From: an uncultured Methanobrevibacter sp.
GTDB lineage: Archaea > Methanobacteriota > Methanobacteria > Methanobacteriales > Methanobacteriaceae
NCBI RefSeq assembly: GCF_946408925.1
Contig: NZ_CAMJUE010000005.1
Span: 1 to 64,000 of the forward strand
DNA length: 64,000 bases
Direction: 5' to 3'
Positions 25,038 to 33,856 of the stretch are shown one piece after another (position 1 is the first letter of the stretch; the number at the start of each line of letters is the position of its first letter). A program made the position numbers and the translations under genes. The notes below the pieces were generated by a model. That model saw nothing but the letters and a program-made list of their open reading frames with translations, did not search any database and was not told the origin of the DNA.

Positions 25038-26155
25038 CAGTCATCATACTCCCCATACTCACAACCGGCATTTTCGATTTTTACATGATCAATAAGAGTG
25101 CCGTCCTTTTTGTATAGCTTGATTTCACCCCAACCGTTTCCACCGTTCCATAGGCGGTTGTGTCTTTTGGTTCCGTTTGGTGCTTCATAGTTGAAAAGCA
25201 TCATTTCATCACGTTTACAGTAGAGTACCAATTCCATCTTGGAGTTCTTATTGCTTGCATTGATGTGCCAGGTGTTAACATCTTCGCCTTCCTCAAAGTC
25301 AAAGTCGATTTTAACAAGATTCCAGAATCTTGCAAAGTTGTATTCATACATTGTTCCTTCATAGTAGAATCCTATAAGCAGTTTACGTGGAATTTCTATA
25401 CCGAATGCCTTAGGCCTTCCCCCACCTGCTTCAAATGCAGAGTTGTTTAATTTTTTACCTGTGATTAAACTTGTAATGTTACATGAGGATATCCATAGCC
25501 ATGGTGAGGTAAAGTCTCCTCCCCAGTTCTTATCGGCATATCCATAGGATTTTTCAGGAATTACTTCATACTCTTCCCCATCAAGCCAGATTGTTCCGCT
25601 GTATTCTGTCTTGATTCCTTCAGCATGCCAGAACATTTCAAATGCATTTAATTTTCTGAAAAATGAGTTTGCACCATATCCCACATTAAAAGTGATTTTT
25701 TTGTCGATGTCCAAATCCCACATCATGTCTCCCGCATCAGACATGTATTCAGGGTGATTTTTGGCATCATCCTCTGATACTCTTGAAAAACCACTCATAT
25801 GAGTTTCTGTAAGGCTGCAGTCTCCAACTTGGATGTTGAGTTCATCGTCAGGGCAGTTGAAGTATTTCATTGAGTAAAAATTATGAATCTGTTTTGGATT
25901 TTTACCCCATGTTCCTGCCTTAATCATACAGTATGATGGTCTTTTACCTGCCTTTTGATTTTCAGGCAATTGTCCGAGTGTTGGTTCTTCTTCAGCTAAA
26001 TCAGGATTGCATACGAAGTATTCGATGAAGAATGGTTTGGGTTCGCCTGTCTTTTTATTATATGCTGTTAATGAATGCCACCACCAGTCATATCCCTTTT
26101 TGGCCAGCGGTCCCTTAAGCATAAAATAATCTCTTTTCAAATCACTTTTATTCAT
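25037..26155 (-). CDS. tocopherol cyclase-like protein
   Basis: This 372-residue soluble protein starts at the ATG of MNKSDLKRDYF, which follows GGAGG by 6 bases; further upstream starts are not used. The sequence opens with MLKGPLAKKGYDWWWHSLTA and KPFFIEYFVCNP. A central HAEGIKTEYSGTIWLDGEEY and SYGYADKNWGGDFTSPWLW follow, and it ends with an all-beta C-terminus. This resembles the tocopherol cyclase (VTE1) family, which also occurs in gut Clostridia. It is coupled to a phytol-kinase-like gene. No tocopherol pathway is known in methanogens, so the real substrate is probably another prenyl or lipid compound. The family call is by memory of the pattern. Confidence 0.6.
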   Translation of the reverse strand: MNKSDLKRDYFMLKGPLAKKGYDWWWHSLTAYNKKTGEPKPFFIEYFVCNPDLAEEEPTLGQLPENQKAGKRPSYCMIKAGTWGKNPKQIHNFYSMKYFNCPDDELNIQVGDCSLTETHMSGFSRVSEDDAKNHPEYMSDAGDMMWDLDIDKKITFNVGYGANSFFRKLNAFEMFWHAEGIKTEYSGTIWLDGEEYEVIPEKSYGYADKNWGGDFTSPWLWISSCNITSLITGKKLNNSAFEAGGGRPKAFGIEIPRKLLIGFYYEGTMYEYNFARFWNLVKIDFDFEEGEDVNTWHINASNKNSKMELVLYCKRDEMMLFNYEAPNGTKRHNRLWNGGNGWGEIKLYKKDGTLIDHVKIENAGCEYGEYDD

Positions 26156-26319
26156 AATAATCCTCCAAAGATAATATAATTTAGTATTTATCATAAATGT
26201 ATTAAATAATTTATTATAATCTCCTAAATTAACTGAAAAAACAATGAAAATATAAAAAAATATCAAATTGGAATAAAAATATAACCAAAAATTGAATTTT
26301 TGAATAAAAAAAGTGAAAA

Positions 26320-26338
26320 AAAAGATGAATCATCTTTT
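26320..26338 (-). terminator. hairpin terminator overlapping adhesin stop
   Basis: On the minus strand AAAAGATGA-T-TCATCTTTT is followed directly by TTTTCACTTTTTTT. The stem includes the stop codon of the adhesin gene, so the last codons and the terminator share bases. Confidence 0.65.
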
Positions 26339-28459
26339 GGAATTCATTTCTTTTATATCATCACGATAATAAAATCCGACTGTCAAAATCATCAGCAATA
26401 CAATAAATGAAATTCCAGTAATCTTAAAGAATTCATCTTCATCTATTATTATTTGTTTTACAACAGATTGGGATTGAGAACCAGGATTTCCTGAATCCCC
26501 AATGCTTGCTTGGGATGTACCTGCAGATGAAGTATCTGGTGTATCATAACTTTGTGAAACATCATTGACAGGATTATTTGCATTATTTGCAGGATCTGAT
26601 TTTTGGCTGTGGGTGCTGTTACCATTGGATTGGCTATCCTGTGTTGATGCACTATTTCCTCGATTAGCGCTACTCCCAGAACCCTCTCCATTTCCGTCAC
26701 CATCACCATTTCCACCAACATTGCCGTTTATCATATCATCGTAGATTTGATAGTTAGGAATACTTGGGTAGGAATATGTTGGTGTTTTTCCATTTAATGA
26801 ATTTGAATTTGGAGTGGTTGAATCATAGGTATTTTTACGTTCGGAGTAGTCAACCTTGGCATTTACAATATCCCCATCATTTGCATCTACTGTAAATGTT
26901 GCAACACCACCACTTACTGTTAATGAAATTGTTTTTCCATCATTGGTTTTATAGGATAATGTCCTGTCAGGAAGCAAGCTAGCAATATTTCCTTTGGAAT
27001 CCAGAAATGTTGCCTGAAATTGATTTTTTCCTGTTTGAGTGACGACAAATTTTATATTATTCGATTTGATTTTCGGACATAATGTATTATAGTCACTATA
27101 CCAATTATCACCTATTTCCAATCTATTACCATTTTCCTGATAATATGTATCTTTTGCTTCCACTTCTCTGCCACTGTTGCCAAATATGGCATTATAGCTG
27201 ACATCTTGAGATTTAGGTTTTACATAATTATCAAAGAATTTGATTCCATTTGCATGATTATCTGTGATTACATTGGATTGCACCTTATTATTTCCAATGT
27301 GTCCTATTGAAATACCATTGCCCCAGTTGGAATTAATTTCATTGGAATTGATATTAACATCATTTCCAGCATTTTGAATTAAAATTCCATCATTGGAATT
27401 CCTGTTGAGGGTATTCTTGTTAATGTAAATCTTTTCAGGACCTTCGCCATAGTTTGCTCCATTGACTGTTTTTGAAAGGTAAACACCATTAGCACCATTA
27501 TTTGAAATAGAATTGTCATGAATATATACATTGCTTGATTTTGCCACTTCAATACCGTTTGCACCATTATTACTGATTTTATTGTTAAAAATATAAGTAT
27601 AACTGGACTCTGCCAGACTTATTCCACTTTTTAAGTTTTTAACAATGTTGTTTTTAGTAATGTTTAAGTATTTAGTATCCAAAGCAACAACACCATTTCC
27701 TTTACATGTAATGCCATTACCCTCAATTGTCACATAATCAGCCGCATCGACTTTGATTCCGTCACCTGTGCATTCAATTGTAAATCCCTTTACTTTTGCA
27801 AGTGAAGCGGATTTGCCATTAATTGTTATTACAGGAGATGATGAACTTGATTTAAGGGTTGTTCCAACATTACTTAAAAGGGTTAGTGATTTGGTAATCA
27901 TCAAGTTGATGCCGGAATAGCTTGATCCCTTAAAAAGTATTACATTGTTGGTTTTGGCATTGTCAATGATGCTTTGAATCTCTGAATTGCTTAAACCTGC
28001 ATCAACTACCCTGGTATTGGCCATCTTTACTGTTGTGGTCATGCTTGATGCCTCATATTTACTGTTACCTGCATATTTGGCAACTATCTTATATGTTCCA
28101 TCTTTTAGTCTGAGCTGAAGTGAAGCGATTCCGGATGAATCGGTGTTTTGATTATAGCTTTTGCCGTTTACTGTGAATGTCACTTTGGTGTTTTTAAGCA
28201 CATTATTGCTTGAGTCACTTAATTTCACTTTAAAGTAATCGCCAATTGCATCAAAATCTGTTTTTCCTGCAACATCAATGTGAGTATTTACGCCGGAAGA
28301 TTGTAAAACATGAGTCTCATTTGCAACTTCCAAAGCAGGTTCTTCAAAGACCGATAATTCATTTACTGTTTCTGTTGAATTATCATCCTGTGCAGCACAG
28401 GTACTTATCGTTAGTAATGTTAATGCAAGAAGCCCCATAATAATTAAATTTCTATTCAT
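26330..28459 (-). CDS. membrane-anchored adhesin-like protein
   Basis: The protein is 709 residues. The signal peptide is NLIIMGLLALTLLTISTCAA. Residues about 55-150 form one Ig-like domain (KVKLSDSSNNVLKNTKVTFT). A beta-helix follows (about 150-440; SYTYIFNNKISNNGANGI and similar turns), then a short beta domain. A low-complexity linker rich in Gly, Ser, Asn and Gln (about 545-665) leads to a C-terminal membrane helix with basic tail (ISFIVLLMILTVGFYYRDD). GGAGGTG precedes the ATG. The linker would span the pseudomurein wall and display the N-terminal domains outside. Confidence 0.85.
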   Translation of the reverse strand: MNRNLIIMGLLALTLLTISTCAAQDDNSTETVNELSVFEEPALEVANETHVLQSSGVNTHIDVAGKTDFDAIGDYFKVKLSDSSNNVLKNTKVTFTVNGKSYNQNTDSSGIASLQLRLKDGTYKIVAKYAGNSKYEASSMTTTVKMANTRVVDAGLSNSEIQSIIDNAKTNNVILFKGSSYSGINLMITKSLTLLSNVGTTLKSSSSSPVITINGKSASLAKVKGFTIECTGDGIKVDAADYVTIEGNGITCKGNGVVALDTKYLNITKNNIVKNLKSGISLAESSYTYIFNNKISNNGANGIEVAKSSNVYIHDNSISNNGANGVYLSKTVNGANYGEGPEKIYINKNTLNRNSNDGILIQNAGNDVNINSNEINSNWGNGISIGHIGNNKVQSNVITDNHANGIKFFDNYVKPKSQDVSYNAIFGNSGREVEAKDTYYQENGNRLEIGDNWYSDYNTLCPKIKSNNIKFVVTQTGKNQFQATFLDSKGNIASLLPDRTLSYKTNDGKTISLTVSGGVATFTVDANDGDIVNAKVDYSERKNTYDSTTPNSNSLNGKTPTYSYPSIPNYQIYDDMINGNVGGNGDGDGNGEGSGSSANRGNSASTQDSQSNGNSTHSQKSDPANNANNPVNDVSQSYDTPDTSSAGTSQASIGDSGNPGSQSQSVVKQIIIDEDEFFKITGISFIVLLMILTVGFYYRDDIKEMNSKR

Positions 28460-28753
28460 TTTTCACCTCCATTAACTTCGATTAGCAAGGAATTTATTAT
28501 TGATAATTTTCCTTAATTTATACTATATCCTTAATCAATATATATTATTGCCTTTTTCTTTTAATGATATTAACTTATAATAATGTCGATGAAATTTTCA
28601 ATTCAAGGTAAAAATTGATTTAAAGATGTCAAATAATGATTAAAAAGCAATATTGTAATTAAACAATATATAACTTTAAAAAAAAAGCGTTATTAAAAAA
28701 ATTATTTAGTTAATATTGTTATTTTACTAATTTAAAAATTTTAAGGTGAAAAA

Positions 28754-28798
28754 ATGAGCGAAGATTATAGAATAGAAAATCCAAAAAAAAGAGTTTAG
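28754..28798 (+). CDS. possible 14-residue peptide or gene remnant
   Basis: AAGGTGAAAAAATG is a strong ribosome site and start, followed by the frame MSEDYRIENPKKRV and a stop. A TATA-like AATATATAAC lies about 90 bases upstream. Shifting one base in the following A8 run would extend the frame to about 30 residues into the terminator of the exporter gene. It may be the 5' end of a lost gene or a leader peptide. The rest of the region 28460-28818 is AT-rich, with the promoter of the upstream adhesin gene and nothing else seen. Confidence 0.3.
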   Translation: MSEDYRIENPKKRV

Positions 28799-28812
28799 AA
28801 AAATTATTAGAT

Positions 28813-28840
28813 TGAAATTCACATCATATCGTGAATTTCA
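28813..28840 (-). terminator. hairpin over the stop of the exporter gene
   Basis: TGAAATTCAC-8-GTGAATTTCA is a perfect 10-bp stem that spans the stop codon of the DHA2 exporter gene. On the minus strand it is followed by ATCTAATAATTTTT. Such a stem in the last codons is likely to be a transcription end signal. Confidence 0.55.
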
Positions 28841-30204
28841 TCTTTAATATATAATACCACAATCACTGCTGAGATAATGGCTAGAACAGACATTACAAGA
28901 GAAGTCTGTGCAAATGCAGACACTGAAACATGGTTATGACCAACGTTTCCTCCCGCAAATGTTGCCATCAGCACTACTGCCACAGCAGATCCGATTGCTC
29001 CTATGATTTGTCTTACGGTGTTGTTGATTGCGGTTGCATCCTCAACATCCCCTGACACTACAGCAATTGTCCAGGTTACCGCTGGCATTAATCCTAATCC
29101 AGCACCGATTGCGCGCACAATCTGAGTAATGACCATGTATTCAACAGTGGTTGACTGATCATAGGTCATCATCAACAGATATCCGACAACTGTGAATAAA
29201 CAGGACAATAATAATACTTTACGAACACCGAACTTATTAGCCATCAACGGGCCAATGAAGTTGAATACAATCATTACCAGTGTTGCCGGAAGCAGTATGA
29301 TTCCCGCAGTTGTTGCATCATAATTGGATATGCTTTGGGCAAACAATGGCATAATCACATTCAGTCCGCACATTGTGAAATAAAGAATAGCTGAAAACAA
29401 TGTTCCAAAGAAGAAATACTTATTTTTCAATGCATTCAAATCAACCAATGGTGTTTTGATGCCAAATTGTCTTTTAACAAACAATACCAAGGACACTGCA
29501 CCTATGACAATCGGCAGAATCACCCAAACAATGTCGAATCCGTTTTCTGCAATGTTTGTAAATCCAAACATTATTCCCACACATGCCAATACACATAATA
29601 TCAATGAGCTGATATCTAACGGATAATGTCCTGTTTCAAATTCCAGTTTAACAACAACTGCTGCCACCAATATCAGTACTGCAATAATTGCTGCAAATAT
29701 TAAAAATATTGATCTCCATCCGACAGTGTCGATTATGAATCCTCCAGCGGTTGGTGCCAGTGCAGGTGCGATTCCTATGATAAATCCGAACAGTCCCATG
29801 TATACCTGCCATTTTTCTTCAGGAATCACCTTGAACAGTACAATTTGTGTGATAGGAAGCAGGATTCCAGAACCGATGGCCTGAACTACACGTGCCAATA
29901 TCAACACTTCAATGTTTGGAGAAAAAAATGCTATGATTGACCCGATTAAAAATAATGTTAATGATGCCAATAATATTGTTTTTACTTTAAATCTACGGGT
30001 GAAAAATGCGGATAATGGAATCATCACACCTAAAACAAGCAGAAATGAAGAGTAAATCCATTGTGCTGTTGTTGAGGATATATGAAAATCAGTCATTATC
30101 CCAGCAATCCCGGTTGTCACTACACTTTGAGCAGCGCTCAATATCGCTGCGGCAATAATAAAAATGATTAATGTTGACATTCCTCTGTCTATGTTCTCAT
30201 TCAT
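28819..30204 (-). CDS. MFS multidrug exporter, DHA2 (14-helix) family
   Basis: This protein of about 461 residues has 14 predicted membrane helices. The start is the ATG of MNENIDRG; an upstream GTG is part of the weak ribosome site. Typical DHA2 motifs are visible: motif C-like GIAPALAPTAGGFIIDTVGW in helix 5, RVVQAIGSGILLPITQIVLF in helix 4, and NKFGVRKVLLLSCLF between helices 10 and 11. The family exports drugs or metabolites in exchange for protons. It stands alone in the window and its substrate is unknown. Confidence 0.88.
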   Translation of the reverse strand: MNENIDRGMSTLIIFIIAAAILSAAQSVVTTGIAGIMTDFHISSTTAQWIYSSFLLVLGVMIPLSAFFTRRFKVKTILLASLTLFLIGSIIAFFSPNIEVLILARVVQAIGSGILLPITQIVLFKVIPEEKWQVYMGLFGFIIGIAPALAPTAGGFIIDTVGWRSIFLIFAAIIAVLILVAAVVVKLEFETGHYPLDISSLILCVLACVGIMFGFTNIAENGFDIVWVILPIVIGAVSLVLFVKRQFGIKTPLVDLNALKNKYFFFGTLFSAILYFTMCGLNVIMPLFAQSISNYDATTAGIILLPATLVMIVFNFIGPLMANKFGVRKVLLLSCLFTVVGYLLMMTYDQSTTVEYMVITQIVRAIGAGLGLMPAVTWTIAVVSGDVEDATAINNTVRQIIGAIGSAVAVVLMATFAGGNVGHNHVSVSAFAQTSLVMSVLAIISAVIVVLYIKDEIHDMM

Positions 30205-30415
30205 AATATTCACTCTAATAATTCTATAATTATATTAATCAAAAATATTATATAAATATAATTTATAAAACAAATTAATAAATATATCTTGTTAAAATTA
30301 AACAATAAACTATAAATTTAAAATATAATTAGTAATTTATTAAAATAAATTGCAGTTTAATGTAAAAAAAATTATCCGAAACATGCAACGGACATAAAAA
30401 AATAGATATAATCAG

Positions 30416-30853
30416 CTACTTTAACTTATTAGAATTAATGATATCCAAAAGACCCAAATCAAAAATCAACCTGCGCAAGTGCCTTTCAGAGTATGTTACA
30501 CCAAATTCACGTTGAATCTCTTTTTTAATCTCTGAAATTGATGACAAACCCTTAACGGTAATATTGGTCTTTAGAATTTCCCTCTGATAATCGGACAATT
30601 TTGAAATTCTTCCAGAACCCTCTTTTCTAAACAGACCATCAAAGCCTTCTTCATTCCATGATTTCAACCATTTATAACCTGTTTGTGGAGTTTTACCTCT
30701 CCTCTCCATTGCAGATTTGACCGTTTCATCACAATATAACTCTTCAATGAAAGCTACCTTTTCATACAAGTCCACAAATTTCTGCAAATCACGTTTTACT
30801 TTGCGAATTTCAGTTATTGGAATATGTTTATTGACTTTGGCTTGCCTGCTCAT
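30416..30853 (-). CDS. transposase-like helix-turn-helix protein
   Basis: This 145-residue protein matches the N-terminal DNA-binding part of IS630-type transposases: a first HTH (DETVKSAMERRGKTPQTGYKWL), the bridge KSWNEEGFDGLFRKEGSGR and a second winged helix (SSISEIKKEIQREFGVTYSERH). No DDE catalytic domain follows; the frame stops after NSNKLK and the next bases do not continue it. It is either a domesticated DNA-binding protein or what is left of an insertion sequence. No terminal inverted repeats are evident nearby. Confidence 0.7.
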   Translation of the reverse strand: MSRQAKVNKHIPITEIRKVKRDLQKFVDLYEKVAFIEELYCDETVKSAMERRGKTPQTGYKWLKSWNEEGFDGLFRKEGSGRISKLSDYQREILKTNITVKGLSSISEIKKEIQREFGVTYSERHLRRLIFDLGLLDIINSNKLK

Positions 30854-30896
30854 TGATAATACTTTATTAAAAAATACTATAAAAATTTTATGTCAA

Positions 30897-30998
30897 TTAA
30901 AAATCATCTTCACCGTCAATACAGTAAATATCATATCCGCAATTTGGACAGTATTCCTCGCCTTCCTCTACAAATGTTCCACATACCGGACAATACAT
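30897..30998 (-). CDS. 33-residue zinc-ribbon protein
   Basis: The frame MYCPVCGTFVEEGEEYCPNC and an acidic tail ends GEDDF. Two CxxC pairs spaced 12 residues apart form a complete zinc ribbon. GAGGTGA lies 5 bases before the ATG, an excellent ribosome site, so it is very probably translated. It follows the half-size EamA gene by 10 bases and is likely in the same transcript. Such mini zinc ribbons usually act as metal or nucleic-acid binding adaptors; the partner is unknown. Confidence 0.75.
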   Translation of the reverse strand: MYCPVCGTFVEEGEEYCPNCGYDIYCIDGEDDF

Positions 30999-31008
30999 TA
31001 TTTTCACC

Positions 31009-31434
31009 TCAAAGATTGATTAAAACCAAACCGAACATGCAAACCACTATTCCGATTATTTGGCGTATTGATACATTTTCTCTGTATAAGAAATATCCAA
31101 CAATTAAAAGCACACATGCAAGGCCAATGTTTGCAACGACACTTGCCGTACTCACCTGCCAGCCTGCACGGTAGACAAATACATATCCAACTTCCAATCC
31201 CACCAGCACCAATGCCAAAACGATTGATGTCCAATTAACTTTAGATAGTTCAAACATCACATTTGACGGCTTTACCATAACAACAAATATGATTGCCGTA
31301 ATTATTGCTGAAACTATATAGGTAACCATCAGTGCACCGAATGGATTGACATCCGATGGCATTGATTTCATACAAATATTATAGAATGTATTTGACAAAA
31401 TTACGATTAAAATCGGCCAGATTAAGTTCCACAT
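31009..31434 (-). CDS. half-size EamA/DMT-type membrane protein
   Basis: About 141 residues form five membrane helices that cover a single EamA domain (starting WNLIWPILIVILSNTFYNIC, ending IIGIVVCMFGLVLINL). The start at MWNLIWP is preferred because the terminator of the upstream upp gene lies just before it, so longer starts would run through that hairpin. Two-domain DMT transporters are twice as long; single-domain ones must dimerise, as small multidrug resistance proteins do. The substrate is unknown. Confidence 0.7.
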   Translation of the reverse strand: MWNLIWPILIVILSNTFYNICMKSMPSDVNPFGALMVTYIVSAIITAIIFVVMVKPSNVMFELSKVNWTSIVLALVLVGLEVGYVFVYRAGWQVSTASVVANIGLACVLLIVGYFLYRENVSIRQIIGIVVCMFGLVLINL

Positions 31435-31439
31435 TGTAT

Positions 31440-31477
31440 CAAAAAAAAGAAAAAAATTAGTGAAGATTATCTTCACT
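31440..31477 (-). terminator. terminator of upp
   Basis: On the minus strand AGTGAAGA-TAA-TCTTCACT is a perfect 8-bp hairpin touching the upp stop. It is followed by AATTTTTTTCTTTTTTTT. It separates upp from the EamA gene and fixes the start of that gene. Confidence 0.7.
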
Positions 31478-32102
31478 ATTTTGTACCGTATACCCTGTCA
31501 CCTGCATCCCCGAGACCTGGCAGGATATATGCATTTTCGTTAAGTTCACGGTCAACTGTTGCACAGAATATTTTAACATCAGGATGATCGTCTTCAATGC
31601 ATTTTATACCTTCCGGCGCAGCTACAATACATAATAGCTTAATTTTGCTTACACCATCCCGTTTAAGCCTTGAAATTGTTGCTGATGCGCTTCCACCTGT
31701 TGCAAGCATAGGATCAACTACTAAAACTTCCCGATCTCCAATTCCTTCAGGCATCTTGTAGTAATATTCCACTGGCTCGAAGGTTTCCTCATCACGGTAA
31801 AGACCAATGTGTCCTATTTTTGCATTTGGAATAATATTCAATACTCCGTCAACCATACCCATTCCTGCCCTGAGTATTGGTACGATTGCATATTTGTCCT
31901 CGTTCAACATTCCAGTATCCATTTTCTCCAAGGGAGTTTCAATTGTTGTTTTTTCCAGTTTAGCATCCCACATTGATTCATAAACAAGAATTGTTGAAAT
32001 TTCTGTAACTAATTCTCTGAATTCTTTTGTTCCTGTGTTTTTATCCCTTAGAATCGCTAGTTTATGAGTTATCAATGGATGATTCAATACATATTCATTC
32101 AT
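31476..32102 (-). CDS. upp: uracil phosphoribosyltransferase
   Basis: This 208-residue enzyme makes UMP from uracil and PRPP in pyrimidine salvage. The PRPP-binding loop [18 protein letters not shown] is intact. The N-terminal [20 protein letters not shown], central [15 protein letters not shown] and C-terminal [17 protein letters not shown] complete the family pattern at normal length. The ATG overlaps the end of the permease frame (ATGA) with GGAGG just upstream, showing the pair was an operon. Cytoplasmic. The gene looks fully functional although its permease partner is truncated. Confidence 0.95.
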   Translation of the reverse strand: MNEYVLNHPLITHKLAILRDKNTGTKEFRELVTEISTILVYESMWDAKLEKTTIETPLEKMDTGMLNEDKYAIVPILRAGMGMVDGVLNIIPNAKIGHIGLYRDEETFEPVEYYYKMPEGIGDREVLVVDPMLATGGSASATISRLKRDGVSKIKLLCIVAAPEGIKCIEDDHPDVKIFCATVDRELNENAYILPGLGDAGDRVYGTK

Positions 32103-33030
32103 GATTTTCCTCCGGCACTAAAAGATTTAATAATACACCTACAATAGCTGCAAGAGACATTCCTGAAATAGATATGGACAAGTCCCCATAAGCTAAGGAT
32201 AATGCTGCTCCACCTAATCCTAAAACAAGCATTGTTGCAGCGACAACCACATTCTTGTTGTTGTTGAAGTCAACTTGATTGTGGATCAATATTTTCAAAC
32301 CGTTTACAGAAATAAATCCGTATAACAATACTGAAATACCTCCTAAAACAGGTCCGGGAATTGCAGTTAAAAGTGCTGTCAAATGCCCTGAGAATGCAAA
32401 TATTATTGCAATGATTGCTGCAAGACCTATCACATATGTTGATACCACACGAGTCATACCGACAACTGAAGTGTTTTCACCATATGTGGTGTTTGCCGGA
32501 CCTCCAAGGAGCGCTGCTACGAATGTTGCAAGACCGTCACCAAGAAGAGTTCTTTGAAGACCAGAATCTTCAATTAGGTCACGGCCGATTATTTCACTCA
32601 ATACCTTGTGGTCTCCGACATGCTCCACCATTGTCACCAGTGCAATCGGAACTATTGTCAGAACTGCTGCAAAGTTAAGGTTATAGTTCAGGAAAGGCAT
32701 GTAGAATTTAGGAACTTCTATTACATGGGCTGAAAAAGTGGCTGCAAAATCAACCATACCGAGAGCTGCAGCAACTATATAACCTACAACAATACCCACC
32801 CGGAACGGAATAACCTGCAGAATACCTTTTCCACGAACCGCAACTATTGCAGTCACCAAAAATGATATGAATGCAACCAGAAGGCTTTGCCATGGCACAA
32901 CTTCCAAATCCAGTCCGATTGATGCAATTGCTGTTGGAGCAAGGGACAGACCAATAACCATAATCATCGGTCCAACCACTACAGGAGGCAGCAGTTTGTT
33001 AATTATAAAATCTAATATACCAATTTCTGA
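32095..33030 (-). pseudogene. uraA: uracil permease (UraA), N-terminally truncated
   Basis: The frame encodes the last two thirds of a nucleobase:cation symporter-2 protein. It has the signature VEHVGDHKVLSEIIGRDL, then NTTYGENTSVVGMTRVVST and GGISVLLYGFISVNGLKIL. Homology begins in-frame at GILDFIINKLLPPVVVGP, directly after a TAA, so the first 110-120 residues (about the first three to four of 14 helices) are missing. The nearest possible start is GTG at 32979 without a clear ribosome site. Upstream DNA to the next gene is AT-rich with no sign of the missing part. Transport is unlikely; it could survive as the leader of upp. Confidence 0.8.
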
Positions 33031-33106
33031 TTAATAATATATATCTGAATAAAAGTATAAAATATTTGCCCAAAAAAACAAAATTGATAGGAAAATAAAA
33101 AAAAGT

Positions 33107-33124
33107 TTGGGAAAAAATTCCCAA
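33107..33124 (-). terminator. terminator after the QPTR-like transporter gene
   Basis: On the minus strand TTGGGAA-TTTT-TTCCCAA is followed by ACTTTTTTTTATTTT. It lies 10 bases beyond the stop. Confidence 0.7.
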
Positions 33125-33133
33125 TGAAAATTT

Positions 33134-33775
33134 TTAAGCTTCTGCCGGTTTTCCTTTCTCAGCCCATCTAACTGCCATACCAGTAAATGGCTGAGCGATT
33201 GCACTCCAAATCAAACTTAATATCCAATGAGAAATAATCATTACCAAGATTTCCCATACAGGGAAAACTCCAATGAATGCTAGTCCAATGAAAACAAAGT
33301 TATCAATCAATTCACTGAAAGCAATAACAGATAAGTTTTTAACTGCTGAATACTCATTTCCCCTGTTAACGATTGTTGTAATTCTTGCGTTTACAAAGTT
33401 ACCGATAAGATAACTGATATATGATGCAATAAGGATTCTTGGAGTCTGTGTGAATACGAATGCAAGGCTTGAATCCCCTGTGAATGTTGCAGGAGAAGGC
33501 AGGAACAGTATCAGAGTTGTCATGAAAACAAACAATACATCAACACATAAACCCAAAATGATGGTTCTGCGTGCTGTTCTTTCACCGTAAACATCCGCAA
33601 TTACATTGGTTAAGATATATACCAAAGGATATATCAAAACTCCAGCAGGAGTTTCCATTCCTAAAAATCCTATGTTTATGATTTTAACTGTAATTAAGTT
33701 TGCGATTGTGAATGCCATACAGAAAAATGCAGTAAGGATTACCCTTTTTTCAGTAAAGTCAAAATTCAAATCCAT
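33134..33775 (-). CDS. queuosine-precursor transporter (VUT/YhhQ family)
   Basis: This protein of about 213 residues has six membrane helices. Family landmarks are FTIANLITVKIINIGFLGM, PAGVLIYPLVYILTNVIADV and YGERTARRTIILG, the conserved D-x-YG-E-x-x-A-R block. FSELIDNFVFIGLAFIG lies in the later helices. YhhQ proteins import preQ0/preQ1; in archaea this would supply archaeosine synthesis in tRNA. The ATG of MDLNFDF is used, an upstream TTG being less likely. It stands alone with its own terminator. Confidence 0.8.
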   Translation of the reverse strand: MDLNFDFTEKRVILTAFFCMAFTIANLITVKIINIGFLGMETPAGVLIYPLVYILTNVIADVYGERTARRTIILGLCVDVLFVFMTTLILFLPSPATFTGDSSLAFVFTQTPRILIASYISYLIGNFVNARITTIVNRGNEYSAVKNLSVIAFSELIDNFVFIGLAFIGVFPVWEILVMIISHWILSLIWSAIAQPFTGMAVRWAEKGKPAEA

Positions 33776-33856
33776 ACACAACTATATTAAGTTTTAATGT
33801 ATTAAAAGTAATTATAAAGTTTATTTGAGTTATCTAAAATGAGAATGAATGTAAAA

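Noticed and set aside
26156-26266. Longer N-terminus for the tocopherol-cyclase-like protein
   Set aside because: The extra 37 residues are encoded by AT-rich leader, while GGAGG stands directly before the ATG at 26155.
30416-30853. Complete IS630 insertion sequence
   Set aside because: Only the DNA-binding half is present; no DDE domain and no terminal inverted repeats were seen.
31434-31476. GTG start at 31476 for the EamA-type gene
   Set aside because: It lies inside the hairpin terminator of upp and has no ribosome site; the ATG at 31434 follows the T-run.
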